Below, in pieces: positions 17,595 through 25,790 of a stretch of 64,000 bases of DNA. The DNA comes from Paenibacillus sp. 1781tsa1 (GTDB taxonomy: Bacteria > Bacillota > Bacilli > Paenibacillales > Paenibacillaceae). How positions within the stretch are numbered: position 1 is the first letter of the stretch; the number at the start of each line of letters is the position of its first letter. The DNA is taken from NCBI RefSeq assembly GCF_024159265.1, contig NZ_JAMYWY010000001.1, positions 434,001-498,000 on the forward strand. The letters run 5' to 3'. Under the pieces are notes generated by a model, which was not told where the DNA came from, made no database searches, and was given only the letters and a program-made list of their open reading frames with translations. Both the position numbers and the translations under genes were made by a program.

Positions 17595-17677
17595 ATGTGA
17601 ATGGTACAGAGCACCCATCTCGTCTAATGTTACAAATCTCATATAGGTGTGCGATACGTTCATGCTACCATTCACAT
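17595..17677. repeat. 12-bp perfect inverted repeat with 59-base spacer
   Basis: ATGTGAATGGTA (17595-17606) is the exact reverse complement of TACCATTCACAT (17666-17677). It lies between the response-regulator stop and the ycnJ promoter. There is no T-run right after the 3' arm on the minus strand (the sequence continues TCATGCTTTTGTC), so it is a poor simple terminator. Function unknown. Confidence 0.6.
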
Positions 17678-17694
17678 ATGGCTACGAAGCTGCG

Positions 17695-18351
17695 CTATTT
17701 CCGAAGCTTACGTCCCGCAAGCCCGCTCTCTAGCGCGTAGCGGGTGAGTTGTACCCGGTTTTCAAGCTGGAGCTTCTGCAAAATGTTTTTAAGATGATTC
17801 TTCACCGTTTGGTCTGAAATACCGAGTTGATCGGCGATCTCCCGATTGGTATATCCTGCGGATACCCATTGCAGAATCTCAAGCTCCCGCGCCGTAAGTG
17901 GATTATCTTGCACATCTTCACTGCGTGGTGCGGGAAATTCCTGCAAAATCCGGTAGGCCAGTTCCTTGCTGAGCGGTGCATCGTCGCTGACGATGGCGCG
18001 CAGGTATTCAAGCCAGGTAGAAGGCGTTAGATTTTTGAGCAAATAGCCTTGAGCACCTTGTTTCAGTGCTTCGAACAGGAAGGTCACATCATCCGATACC
18101 GTGACCATAACAACAATAACATAAGGGAATCGCAGCTTGATCTGACGGGTGGCTTCCAACCCATCCATCTCCGGCATCTGCACGTCCATCAGGATCAGGT
18201 CAGGCATCCATTGTCCGGTGAGCTCTAACGCTTCCTGTCCATTCGAAGCTGTGCCAATCACTTCAAACAGGCTGTCCTCGGATAAAATGCTACAGATCGC
18301 TTCACGCGCATGCGCATGATCATCAACAACCAATACACGTACATGTTCCAT
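17695..18351 (-). CDS. NarL/LuxR-family response regulator
   Basis: This is a two-domain regulator. The receiver (about 1-120) shows the acidic pair VVDDHAHARE and the phospho-acceptor Asp in LILMDVQMPEMDG; the C-terminal LuxR-type helix-turn-helix reads LTAREIEILQ-like (LTARELEILQWVSAGYTNREIA, DQTVKNHLKNILQKLQ). It acts as a DNA-binding output for the histidine kinase encoded just upstream. I use the ATG at 18351 because AAAGGAG stands about ten bases before it; an ATG nine bases earlier abuts the ribosome site. The start nearly touches the kinase stop, implying translational coupling. Confidence 0.92.
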   Translation of the reverse strand: MEHVRVLVVDDHAHAREAICSILSEDSLFEVIGTASNGQEALELTGQWMPDLILMDVQMPEMDGLEATRQIKLRFPYVIVVMVTVSDDVTFLFEALKQGAQGYLLKNLTPSTWLEYLRAIVSDDAPLSKELAYRILQEFPAPRSEDVQDNPLTARELEILQWVSAGYTNREIADQLGISDQTVKNHLKNILQKLQLENRVQLTRYALESGLAGRKLRK

Positions 18352-18352
18352 A

Positions 18353-19183
18353 TTAAGCATGCTCCTTTCCTATCGTCATTCGTGTATGCCCCGGTCTGGA
18401 ATCGAGGGTGAAAGACCAACCCATCTCGGCAGCACGTTCCTTCGTAATTCGGAGTCCGTACCGATCCTTCAGATGAAGAGGATCTCCACTTAGTCCGTTC
18501 CCATTATCCTGAATATAAATGAACCAGGCAATGGGGTTACCTTCCGCGTGAACCTGAACGTGGGTAGCCTGTGCATGTTTGCGTACATTCAGTAAACCCT
18601 CCCGGATACAGGCGAGCAGTTCAACTTGCTCCTTGGCAGAGAACGCTACACCTCTCAGGTCCCAATGAATCTTTGCACCAGGTACGGTTTCCTTCACGAG
18701 CATTTCGACCTGCGCATGCAGTGAAATAGTTTCTGTTGATACGGTAGAGGAAGGAACATAACGCAACTGGGCAATCGCTTGCCTTACATATGTATTGACT
18801 TCATGCACGGTTTTTTGAATCTCATGGATCTCATGCTCATGTCCGCTCCCTGCCAGACTACGACCTGCTTTATCGGTCTTCACGGACAGCAGGAAAAGAG
18901 ACTGAGATATGCCATCGTGAAGTTCCCGGGCCAATTGGTCACGAGCTTCCAGGGCTGCTTTCGCTGCGCGTTCCTGCTCCAGAGCAGCCCTGGCACCTTC
19001 GAGCATGTAGAACAATCGGCTGAGCAGTGTCACACTGACGAGATACACGATGACCGGCGTTAGCCAGTTTCCAGCATCCATCGAAAGGTACGGCATCAGA
19101 AACTGATGGCGAATATATTCCCAGATGCCTACCGTGAATGTGGGGATCAGCAGAATCATCCATTTGATTTGTTTATAGGACAT
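18353..19183 (-). CDS. Sensor histidine kinase (HisKA_3 type)
   Basis: This 276-residue kinase has two membrane helices at the N-terminus (about 7-25 and 40-60), a coiled linker rich in Ala and Glu (62-85), the HisKA_3 dimerisation motif RELHDGISQSLFLLS with phospho-accepting His89, and a HATPase_c domain (ACIREGLLNVRKHAQATHVQV, DNGNGLSGD, YGLRITKERAAEMG). There is no separate sensing domain, so the stimulus may be read within the membrane. The response-regulator gene follows immediately. Together they resemble LiaSR or DesKR-type systems in layout, but I cannot name the signal. Confidence 0.92.
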   Translation of the reverse strand: MSYKQIKWMILLIPTFTVGIWEYIRHQFLMPYLSMDAGNWLTPVIVYLVSVTLLSRLFYMLEGARAALEQERAAKAALEARDQLARELHDGISQSLFLLSVKTDKAGRSLAGSGHEHEIHEIQKTVHEVNTYVRQAIAQLRYVPSSTVSTETISLHAQVEMLVKETVPGAKIHWDLRGVAFSAKEQVELLACIREGLLNVRKHAQATHVQVHAEGNPIAWFIYIQDNGNGLSGDPLHLKDRYGLRITKERAAEMGWSFTLDSRPGHTRMTIGKEHA

Positions 19184-19415
19184 GAATGCAGAACTCCTTT
19201 GATCTAGGATTAGCTTAATAAGGTAATTTATTTACACAGGGATGGGACCATTATAACGCAAGCTTGTCCAAGACCCTAGTCTGTGTCTTTGGAGAAAGCT
19301 GGGGAGGATCAGGGAGTATTTAGAAGGATATCTAAGAACGACAAGGGGTGAAATGTTGTCACGCTAGGTGAGGGTTGGTGTGAACAGCTGAGGAAGGCTG
19401 AGTCCGTTTTCCCTA

Positions 19416-19444
19416 TTGGAGAAGGTCCTCTATACTTATATAGA
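19416..19444 (+). promoter_or_regulatory. Predicted promoter of the 55-codon gene
   Basis: TTGGAG (19416-19421) and TATAGA (19439-19444) are 17 bases apart, about 40 bases before the start at 19488. The rest of the gap 19184-19415 shows nothing recognisable. Confidence 0.45.
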
Positions 19445-19487
19445 ACGTGAATTCATTACAAAACATGTTAAGGAGTGAAGCAACAAC

Positions 19488-19655
19488 ATGAGTCAAGAAG
19501 TATTGGAACGTCGCAGTGAATTGCTCAAAAAGAACATTCACCAGATGCTTGTTCAAGACAATCAGCACGGTATCAGTCGCCAAGACAACATGTTTTTGCA
19601 GCAGATGATCAAAGAGCTGCATCAGACCTCACATGAACTGAATACCAAATCTTAA
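19488..19655 (+). CDS. Small hypothetical protein (55 residues)
   Basis: An ATG at 19488, preceded by AAGGAGTG, opens a 55-codon frame encoding a hydrophilic, mostly helical peptide (starts MSQEVLERRSELLKKNIHQM, ends HELNTKS). It has its own predicted promoter and terminator, which supports a real monocistronic gene. The composition recalls small Bacillales sporulation- or stress-associated peptides, but I recognise no family and assign no function. Confidence 0.65.
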   Translation: MSQEVLERRSELLKKNIHQMLVQDNQHGISRQDNMFLQQMIKELHQTSHELNTKS

Positions 19656-19717
19656 TGTAGAATCTGCACGAGAATGAAGATGTCTGGTGTACGATTCATT
19701 CCATGAAAATGAAAATG

Positions 19718-19756
19718 GCGCTATCTCCGATCAGACCGGGGATAGCGCTTTGACTT
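19718..19756 (+). terminator. Terminator after the 55-codon gene
   Basis: GCGCTATC (19718-19725) pairs with GATAGCGC (19741-19748), with further inner pairing, followed by TTTGACTTTTT. It lies between convergent genes and may also serve the GGDEF/HD-GYP gene. Confidence 0.8.
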
Positions 19757-19788
19757 TTTAAGAGCATGCATAGAAAGCTTCATTTATC

Positions 19789-21621
19789 TTACAGCAACTG
19801 TTGCTGAGCGGTTCTTTTCTCAATATATCGAATGAATAACTCGGCAAGCTCTGGATCGAACTGTGAACCCGAACATGCGCGCAGCTCCCGAATAGCTTCC
19901 TCGACGTTCTTGGTCTCCTGATACGGCCGCTCTGTCGTCATGGCATCAAAGGAGTCAATCACGGTCAGCATCCGGCACAGCCGGGGAATCTCGTTACCCT
20001 TTAGGCCGTAAGGATAGCCCTTGCCATCATAGCGCTCGTGGTGAAGTTCAATATACGGAATCAGATCGGCGAAGCGATCGTTCGTGATGACCATTTTTTT
20101 GCCCCAGGTGACATGTCCCTTGATCGTTTCCCATTCTTCTGCGGTGAGCTTGTCCTTCTTGTTCAGAATCGACCAGGGAATCTCCAGTTTGCCGATGTCA
20201 TGAATCAGTGCTCCCAGCACGAAACGGCGTTTCTCCGCATTGTCCAGAGCGAGCAATTCACTGATATCCAGTGCGTATTTGTAGACCCGTTTGGAATGTT
20301 TAAACGTATCCATATCCTTGTATCTGAACAGATTGAGCTGTTGCTCGATGTCACGAACGTCCTGTACCAGATCAATCTCGTGTTCCATACCATCGTTGCT
20401 TCCGTGGCGGTGTACGTTGTTTTTGCCCTGTTTCTTCGCATAATACAGTGCTTTATCCGCCTGATCTACGAGTTGGGATTTGTTATACATATCCACCTGA
20501 TAGGGGGCGACGCCACCCGAGAAGGAGAGACAACCGTGTGGAAACACTTCAACGCCTTCAAACGGCGTGTCATTAAGTTGTTTGCGCAGCTTATTCATAA
20601 ACTTGTAGGATTCGTCCAATTCCATTCCTGGCATGAGCAGCGTGAACTCTTCCCCTCCATAACGAAAGGCCGTAACAGGTGTACCTTCCGTCTTTCGCAT
20701 CAGAAAATCCCCCAGCAGGGCCAGCAGACTGTCGCCTTGGAGGTGGCCAAACCGATCGTTATACTTTTTGAAATCATCGATATCAATCAGTCCAAGACAG
20801 AGCGGTGTTCCCTGCGTACGAGCGGTAGTCAGCTCATTTTCCAACATACTTTCAAAATAACTATGGTTGAACAGACCTGTGCGTTGATCCGTGTTAGCTT
20901 TCTCCTCAATGGTCTGATACATGACAAACAACTGCTTGAATGCATGAGAGAGCAGAATACTGAGACTCAGATACAACAACAGACCGAGCACGCCATTGTG
21001 CACGACCAAGATCGTCAGGACAAGCGCCAGAATCAGCGTACATAAATAAACCAGCAGGGATTCGGTAACGAATGCCCGCTTCATCTGCTGTAATGCATCC
21101 TTCGTTGAGAAATGAAAGAATAGGCCAAGTGTGATCGTGTTGATGATGAAGTAGGCTGCAAGCGCTGCAAAATAAGGAAGCAGATTATAGCCGTCCAGCG
21201 TTCCCGATTGCCCGCCAGTCCACTCAAACACAGCAGCTGCTCCCGTAATCATGAGACTGTAGATGCTGAAATTGACAATGTGTTTCCACCAGGTGAGCTT
21301 TCGCTCTTTGACTAACAGGATGATGGAGACAGGGAGCAGTACAGATAAACTGAAAGCTCCGCCAAACATGAATATGCAGGCAAGGTATACCGATGAATCC
21401 ATGGATTGCTGATTGCCTTTGGGTGGAATCTGGAATGTGAAATAATCCAGGATTAACGCCGCGCCCAGCATGGTGTAGACCATGACCCAATCCGCCGTGG
21501 TTAGATGAAGGTAAGACCACTTGTTCATGTACAGAAAAACACCGATCCCGGTACAGCTAAGCAAAATAACATACAGACTGCTTCGATCTGCCTTATGGAT
21601 AAGGTTACGAATAAAGTTCAT
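19789..21621 (-). CDS. Membrane GGDEF and HD-GYP protein (cyclic-di-GMP turnover)
   Basis: This 610-residue protein has about seven membrane helices (15-225), a GGDEF diguanylate cyclase domain (about 240-405) with the active-site loop GGEEF at 322-326, and an HD-GYP-type phosphohydrolase (about 435-600). The latter shows HDIGK (His474-Asp475) and HHERYDGKGYP (527-537). It carries both synthesis-type and breakdown-type domains for cyclic-di-GMP. No RxxD inhibitory site is visible five residues before GGEEF, so product feedback may be absent. It follows a 34-codon gene and a hairpin on the same strand. Confidence 0.93.
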   Translation of the reverse strand: MNFIRNLIHKADRSSLYVILLSCTGIGVFLYMNKWSYLHLTTADWVMVYTMLGAALILDYFTFQIPPKGNQQSMDSSVYLACIFMFGGAFSLSVLLPVSIILLVKERKLTWWKHIVNFSIYSLMITGAAAVFEWTGGQSGTLDGYNLLPYFAALAAYFIINTITLGLFFHFSTKDALQQMKRAFVTESLLVYLCTLILALVLTILVVHNGVLGLLLYLSLSILLSHAFKQLFVMYQTIEEKANTDQRTGLFNHSYFESMLENELTTARTQGTPLCLGLIDIDDFKKYNDRFGHLQGDSLLALLGDFLMRKTEGTPVTAFRYGGEEFTLLMPGMELDESYKFMNKLRKQLNDTPFEGVEVFPHGCLSFSGGVAPYQVDMYNKSQLVDQADKALYYAKKQGKNNVHRHGSNDGMEHEIDLVQDVRDIEQQLNLFRYKDMDTFKHSKRVYKYALDISELLALDNAEKRRFVLGALIHDIGKLEIPWSILNKKDKLTAEEWETIKGHVTWGKKMVITNDRFADLIPYIELHHERYDGKGYPYGLKGNEIPRLCRMLTVIDSFDAMTTERPYQETKNVEEAIRELRACSGSQFDPELAELFIRYIEKRTAQQQLL

Positions 21622-21742
21622 AAAAAATCTCCTGCTTGGGTTTAGTCTACTCTTGATGTGTATATAATTGGTGTTCTTGTATGGGGGTATATTATATAGA
21701 TGTTTAACATACCAATTTGCCTGACAAAAATCCAGAAAGAAA

Positions 21743-21766
21743 AAACAGGCCGCTGGCAGCCTGTTT
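21743..21766 (-). terminator. Terminator between the 34-codon gene and the GGDEF gene
   Basis: AACAGGC and GCCTGTT form a seven-base stem around a short loop just downstream (minus sense) of the small membrane peptide gene, with a T-rich run after it. Confidence 0.6.
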
Positions 21767-21788
21767 GTCTTGTTTGGCGGTATGGATA

Positions 21789-21893
21789 CTAGCCGCCCAG
21801 CTTGTATCCCGAAGTTAATGCTACAACGACAGAAGCCACGATGATTGCGTTGATGACAATGCGGGAATATTTCACACCTTCAAATTTTTTCAT
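21789..21893 (-). CDS. 34-residue single-pass membrane peptide
   Basis: On the minus strand an ATG at 21893, preceded by GGAAGGGAGGT, opens a 34-codon frame. The peptide starts MKKFEGVKYSR and continues with a hydrophobic stretch (IVINAIIVASVVVALTSG) ending YKLGG. It is too short for most gene finders, but the strong ribosome site and the basic-then-hydrophobic profile support translation. It lies between the DUF5317 gene (39 bases upstream) and the GGDEF/HD-GYP gene. Function unknown; it could be a membrane partner of either neighbour. Confidence 0.65.
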   Translation of the reverse strand: MKKFEGVKYSRIVINAIIVASVVVALTSGYKLGG

Positions 21894-21932
21894 GGAGAAG
21901 ACCTCCCTTCCTTGGAGTCTACCTGATTCTCT

Positions 21933-22520
21933 TTAAGCCTGATAAGTTTTAGCAGGTTGCACAGCCTTTTTTTCCCGGTTCACCATCATGTACTGGATAA
22001 AAAGGAATATGCCAACGTTCATGACCACATCACCGATGCTGATAACTTGAGTTCGTGGATAAGGGCTGGAGAGTGGGATGATATCACCGAGAAAAGGCAG
22101 ATTTGTAGATGCATCCATCATAAAATGCTTTGATACTGCTCCGCCTTCCCGGAGCATGTCTACATAATAGGGTCCCAATACAGCAGAGGCTTCCACAGAA
22201 ACTGGCATGCGACCACCGTTGGCAGCCATCACGGCAAAATTGAGAAACACACCAATCCAGATGAGCATAAAACCGGTGTGGTGCCTATTGAGCCACAAAA
22301 ATGCGAGTCCTGTAATGTAGACGGCAGCAAAGAGATAACCATTAATAGATGCCACCCATTCGAATCGTTCCTGCAGATAGAAAATAAAGAACTGGATTAG
22401 CAGCAGTACAGGGAAAATCCAGCCACTTCGCAACTTGAGTGCTGCAAACTGATGGAGCCCATGTCGCAGCCCGCCTCGAAAGAATCCAACAATCAAGCCG
22501 AGTAAAATACCGTCATATAC
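21933..22520 (-). CDS. DUF5317 membrane protein
   Basis: From the ATG at 22520 (CAGGAGTTA upstream) the product has 195 residues with about five membrane helices. Family marks are GLIVGFFRGG near the start, NFAVMAANGGRMPV in the middle and the tail IPLSSPYPRTQVISIGDVVMNVGIFLF. DUF5317 proteins are frequent neighbours of HD-GYP genes in Firmicutes, as here. The biochemical role is unknown. An upstream in-frame ATG would add 19 residues without a ribosome site. Confidence 0.85.
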   Translation of the reverse strand, partial: VYDGILLGLIVGFFRGGLRHGLHQFAALKLRSGWIFPVLLLIQFFIFYLQERFEWVASINGYLFAAVYITGLAFLWLNRHHTGFMLIWIGVFLNFAVMAANGGRMPVSVEASAVLGPYYVDMLREGGAVSKHFMMDASTNLPFLGDIIPLSSPYPRTQVISIGDVVMNVGIFLFIQYMMVNREKKAVQPAKTYQA

Positions 22521-22659
22521 CATGAGTAACTCCTGTTCGTGCGGAGATATGCAATGTGATTGCGTGTTTGTGTACATAATATGATTCGACCTGATATTGG
22601 TAATTCCTGCAAGAGAAAAATGATTTTTTAGAAGAAATTTGCAGAATGCTGAACAAAAA

Positions 22660-22713
22660 ACCGTCTTTACGAATCAAGGGGTCGAAAACCCTGATGAATT
22701 CAGTAAAGACGGT
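22660..22713. terminator. Inverted repeat, probable terminator
   Basis: ACCGTCTTTAC (22660-22670) pairs exactly with GTAAAGACGGT (22703-22713) downstream of the secreted-protein gene (minus sense), followed by a T-rich stretch including the reverse of AAAAAA at 22655. Confidence 0.75.
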
Positions 22714-22765
22714 TACTTATAATGGCAAAATACGAGCTTTAATACGGTTGGAAATGGAATTTATT

Positions 22766-24187
22766 TTATTCGGAACCACCGTTCAGATAGTTGAAGAAAG
22801 GCTGATCCACCCAGAAGTCATATGTTGTAATGTCCGCATCAGGAGCGAGTTTCAGGAAACCTTCCCGGATGGATTTGGCATTTTCCTTCAGAGAGAAGGA
22901 CTGAGCATAGTAATTGCCAAGCGCGATCTTATTATTGGAAATGACCGGATAGCTGGCCAATGCCGTTGGTGAGTAATAAAGTGGTTGCCACCAGGAACTG
23001 AGAATCAATGGAGATGTACTGTCACTGTTCTTCTTGGCATATTTCAGAACAATATCATTGAAGCGGACTTTGTCTGCCACATTGTTGAACTCGAACTGAA
23101 TATCATATTCCTTCGCAGAAGCAATATAGTTTCCGTTCTCAATCTGTGTCACTTTATAGTCTGGTGTTTCCTTCGGCTCGCCCCATTCCTTCAAATAAAT
23201 GAAGGCAGATGTCTTCGGCTGGAATTGTACATCGGCGTCAATGCCTTCGCTACGAAGCAAACCAACCAACTGTACAGCATGTTGAATGTTATCGTGGCCG
23301 TATGTAAGTGTCAGTTCATCGATAAAGTTGGAATCAAAGCGGCTATCCTTCAGATTGTAACCTGTGACGAGATCATCTCGCAGGGCCTGATCCACAATCT
23401 TTCTCAGCTCAGGTGATTCGATCAGATCTGCTGTGCGATATGCGGCATATAGTTTGGAATAGATGTCCGCATCGCCAGAACGTCCAATCTCATGTTTGTA
23501 TTTCCCTTGACTGACCAGTACGCGTCCAAGCAAAGTATTAGCGAAATCTTTACTTGCTACGCCACCCTTAAGAAGAGCGGGGTACAGATTTTCGGGAATC
23601 AGGCCTGTATCGATCGCGGCAGCCAGTTCTTGTGCGGCTTGTCCCTGAACACGGTTCGGGTTAATGCCAACTTTGGCAAGTGCTTTGGCCGTTTTCTCTG
23701 TGGGATATGTATAAGCGAGTTCCTTGAATCCGGCTGCTTTCACCGCGATGAAGATCGCCGCATAAGTGCTCAGTTGATCCTTGGCGCGTACTTCTGTACC
23801 CGTAAGAACCCCATTATTGTATAAGGATACGGCAGCATCATATGAAGAATCACCAGAAGACAGATCGGTAAAGACAGGGGCTTTGGCTTCAGTGGCACTT
23901 GCTTGAGTTGTTTCCGTGATGGCTGCAATGGCTTGAATGAAATCACCTTTGGTCATCTGTTGCGGCAATTGAATGTTGTATTTCGCTTGCAAGAATTGAG
24001 CAAAATCCGCTGCGCTTTCCGTGTAAGCAACTGGCGCCTGAGCTACCGGTCCTTTGACACTTTGTGAGGTGGTGGGTTTAGCCGGAGCTGCAGATGCTGC
24101 AGAAGCAGAAGTGGGCAAGCTAAGGCTGCCGAGTGTTACCGGAGCGGCGAGTAGGGCCGCCAACGTGATCTGGGTGATTTTTTTCAA
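22766..24187 (-). CDS. Secreted protein of unknown function (SLH-like N-terminal region)
   Basis: This 473-residue protein has a clear Sec signal peptide (1-30, cleaved after TSASAA). Residues 55-220 resemble divergent S-layer-homology repeats (TKGDFIQAIAAI, VFTDLSSGDSSYDAAVSLYNNGVL, STYAAIFIAVKAAGFKELA), which would hold it at the cell wall. The remaining C-terminal domain (about 225-473), rich in aromatic residues (YDFWVDQPFFNYL at the end), is not one I recognise. It is monocistronic, with a terminator downstream and an AAGGAGG-like site upstream. Confidence 0.75.
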   Translation of the reverse strand: MKKITQITLAALLAAPVTLGSLSLPTSASAASAAPAKPTTSQSVKGPVAQAPVAYTESAADFAQFLQAKYNIQLPQQMTKGDFIQAIAAITETTQASATEAKAPVFTDLSSGDSSYDAAVSLYNNGVLTGTEVRAKDQLSTYAAIFIAVKAAGFKELAYTYPTEKTAKALAKVGINPNRVQGQAAQELAAAIDTGLIPENLYPALLKGGVASKDFANTLLGRVLVSQGKYKHEIGRSGDADIYSKLYAAYRTADLIESPELRKIVDQALRDDLVTGYNLKDSRFDSNFIDELTLTYGHDNIQHAVQLVGLLRSEGIDADVQFQPKTSAFIYLKEWGEPKETPDYKVTQIENGNYIASAKEYDIQFEFNNVADKVRFNDIVLKYAKKNSDSTSPLILSSWWQPLYYSPTALASYPVISNNKIALGNYYAQSFSLKENAKSIREGFLKLAPDADITTYDFWVDQPFFNYLNGGSE

Positions 24188-24374
24188 ATGAATAGCCTCC
24201 TTAAAATGGGTTGGAAAATGATCAGCTTTGGGTTATAATTCTGACAATTCCTATCAGAATAGAATAATTGGATTGACTTTAGCACGGAGACGCGCTGGAT
24301 GTCAACGGAAAAAAAGCTTGCTATAAAGCGGTTTCCAAAGCTTGGTAGAAAGCAAATCATCAAATATATTCTAA

Positions 24375-24429
24375 TTGAGTGTATACGCTCAAAGATTTAT
24401 TGACAAGGATCGACAGTATCCGCTAGGAT
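24375..24429 (+). promoter_or_regulatory. Promoter of the nucleoside ABC operon with adjacent 18-bp palindrome
   Basis: TTGACA (24400-24405) and TAGGAT (24424-24429) are 18 bases apart. Directly upstream, TTGAGTGTATACGCTCAA (24375-24392) is a palindrome with one G-T mismatch per arm, suitable as a dimeric regulator site. The rest of the gap 24188-24374 holds no gene. Confidence 0.65.
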
Positions 24430-24464
24430 AAGAAAAAAGAATATTGAAAAGGGGTATTTTCAAA

Positions 24465-25496
24465 ATGAAAAGAGGTTTATCGTTCGTCTTATCAATCATC
24501 ATGTTGGCTATTTTGTTGGCAGCTTGTGGGAATTCGGCTTCCAAAGACGAACAATCCGCCCAAGGCAGTGATTCGGAGAAATCTCTTCGGATGGCCCTCG
24601 TACTTCCCGAAAAAATAGGGGTTAACCCTTTCTTTGTACAGATGGATGAAGGCTTCAAAAAAGCAGGCGAAGAATTCAAAGTAGACACCAAGACGATTGA
24701 ATCGACAGACCCGGCAGCATTTGAACAAAATCTGCGTGCTGCGGTTGCCGAGAATTATGATCTGATTATTACAGCAACTTTCCAGGCAGAAGATGCATTG
24801 AAGAAAGTCGCTGCAGAAAATCCGGACAAGTCCTTTGCGATTGTAGATACAACCGTGGATCTGCCTAACGTACGTAGCGTTGGTTTCCGTGAATATGAAG
24901 GGGCGTACCTGCTCGGTGCAGCTGCTGGATTGTCCACCAAAACAGACAAAGTCGGCATGATCGCAGCAATGGACGTACCATTGATCAAGAAATATACAGA
25001 AGGTTTCAAAGCGGGATTGGAATCCGTGAATCCGGATGCAGAATTCCTCGTGAACTATGTAGGTGGATTTAATGACCCGGCCAAAGCAAAAGAATTGGCA
25101 CTCGTACAATTCGGCAAAGGCGCTGACTTCATCGCTGGCGCATCCGCTGTAGGTGATCTTGGTGTGTTCGAAGCAGCAAAAGAAAAAGGCTTCTACACTT
25201 CAGGTCAGGATACGGACCGTACCGTTGAAGATCCGGAACATATCGTATTGTCTCAATTGAAATCAACCGATACGGTTGCTTATGAGACTGTAAAAGATTT
25301 TGTGGAAGGTAATTTCAAAGCAGGTGCAGTGAACTACGGCTTGAAAGAAGACGGTGTAGGCCTGACTTACGTTACACGTGATAGCGAATCCCCGCTGAAT
25401 GCTTTTGTTGGACAAGAAGTGATCGACAAAGTGAAAGCAATCAAGGATGATATCGTATCCGGTAAAATCGTAGTCAAAGATCCATTGCAACAATAG
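24465..25496 (+). CDS. BMP-family nucleoside-binding lipoprotein
   Basis: This 343-residue lipoprotein has a signal peptide ending in LLAAC (Cys21) and a PnrA/BMP-type binding fold. Family landmarks are SFAIVDTTVDLPNVRSVGFREYEGAYLLGA, GMIAAMDVPLIKKYTEGFKAG and the late ASAVGDLGVFEAAKEKG segment. Members bind purine or pyrimidine nucleosides for uptake. The ATG at 24465 is used because AAAAGGGG precedes it; an earlier in-frame start has none. It heads an operon with the ATPase and two permeases, although a terminator and a repeat intervene, which would favour higher production of the binding protein. Confidence 0.93.
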   Translation: MKRGLSFVLSIIMLAILLAACGNSASKDEQSAQGSDSEKSLRMALVLPEKIGVNPFFVQMDEGFKKAGEEFKVDTKTIESTDPAAFEQNLRAAVAENYDLIITATFQAEDALKKVAAENPDKSFAIVDTTVDLPNVRSVGFREYEGAYLLGAAAGLSTKTDKVGMIAAMDVPLIKKYTEGFKAGLESVNPDAEFLVNYVGGFNDPAKAKELALVQFGKGADFIAGASAVGDLGVFEAAKEKGFYTSGQDTDRTVEDPEHIVLSQLKSTDTVAYETVKDFVEGNFKAGAVNYGLKEDGVGLTYVTRDSESPLNAFVGQEVIDKVKAIKDDIVSGKIVVKDPLQQ

Positions 25497-25539
25497 TTTT
25501 GAATGTTCTTTACAATGAATGAGTGATGGAAATGATCAG

Positions 25540-25568
25540 CCGGCTGCCCGATCAGGCAGCCGGTTTTG
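25540..25568 (+). terminator. Terminator after the binding-lipoprotein gene
   Basis: CCGGCTGCC (25540-25548) pairs with GGCAGCCGG (25555-25563), followed by TTTTGCT. It is probably partial, since the rest of the transporter operon lies downstream with no clear separate promoter. Confidence 0.85.
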
Positions 25569-25607
25569 CTGCTATTAAATGACCAGTATATGTTCAACTT
25601 ATCGTTT

Positions 25608-25765
25608 ACACGATAACGAAGAGGACAGAAATGACCTGAGGAAGCAACGCGTTCGCATTTATCACCGGATTTTCCCGTGTCAAAGGGGAATCAAAAAAAT
25701 CAGGGGATAACGGCGATCGGAAGGTTGTTCTGTCATCGTAGTGGCGAGTGTAACCTTTTTAAGTT
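25608..25765 (+). repeat. Dispersed 155-bp repeat, copy 2
   Basis: The plus strand runs ACACGATAACGAAGAGGACAG, GAAGCAACGCGTTCGC, an internal hairpin region (ATTTTCCC / GGGGAATCAAAAAAATC) and GGGGATAACGGCGATCGG, then AAGGTTGTTCTGTCATCG. It fills the gap between the binding-lipoprotein gene and the ATPase gene and is in their sense orientation. Confidence 0.9.
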
Positions 25766-25790
25766 GAACTGAGGGGAGCGAACGCGAGAT

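Noticed and set aside
20038..21045. A 335-codon plus-strand frame
   Set aside because: It is entirely antisense to the GGDEF/HD-GYP gene, whose motifs are intact; it has no ribosome site or recognisable domain.
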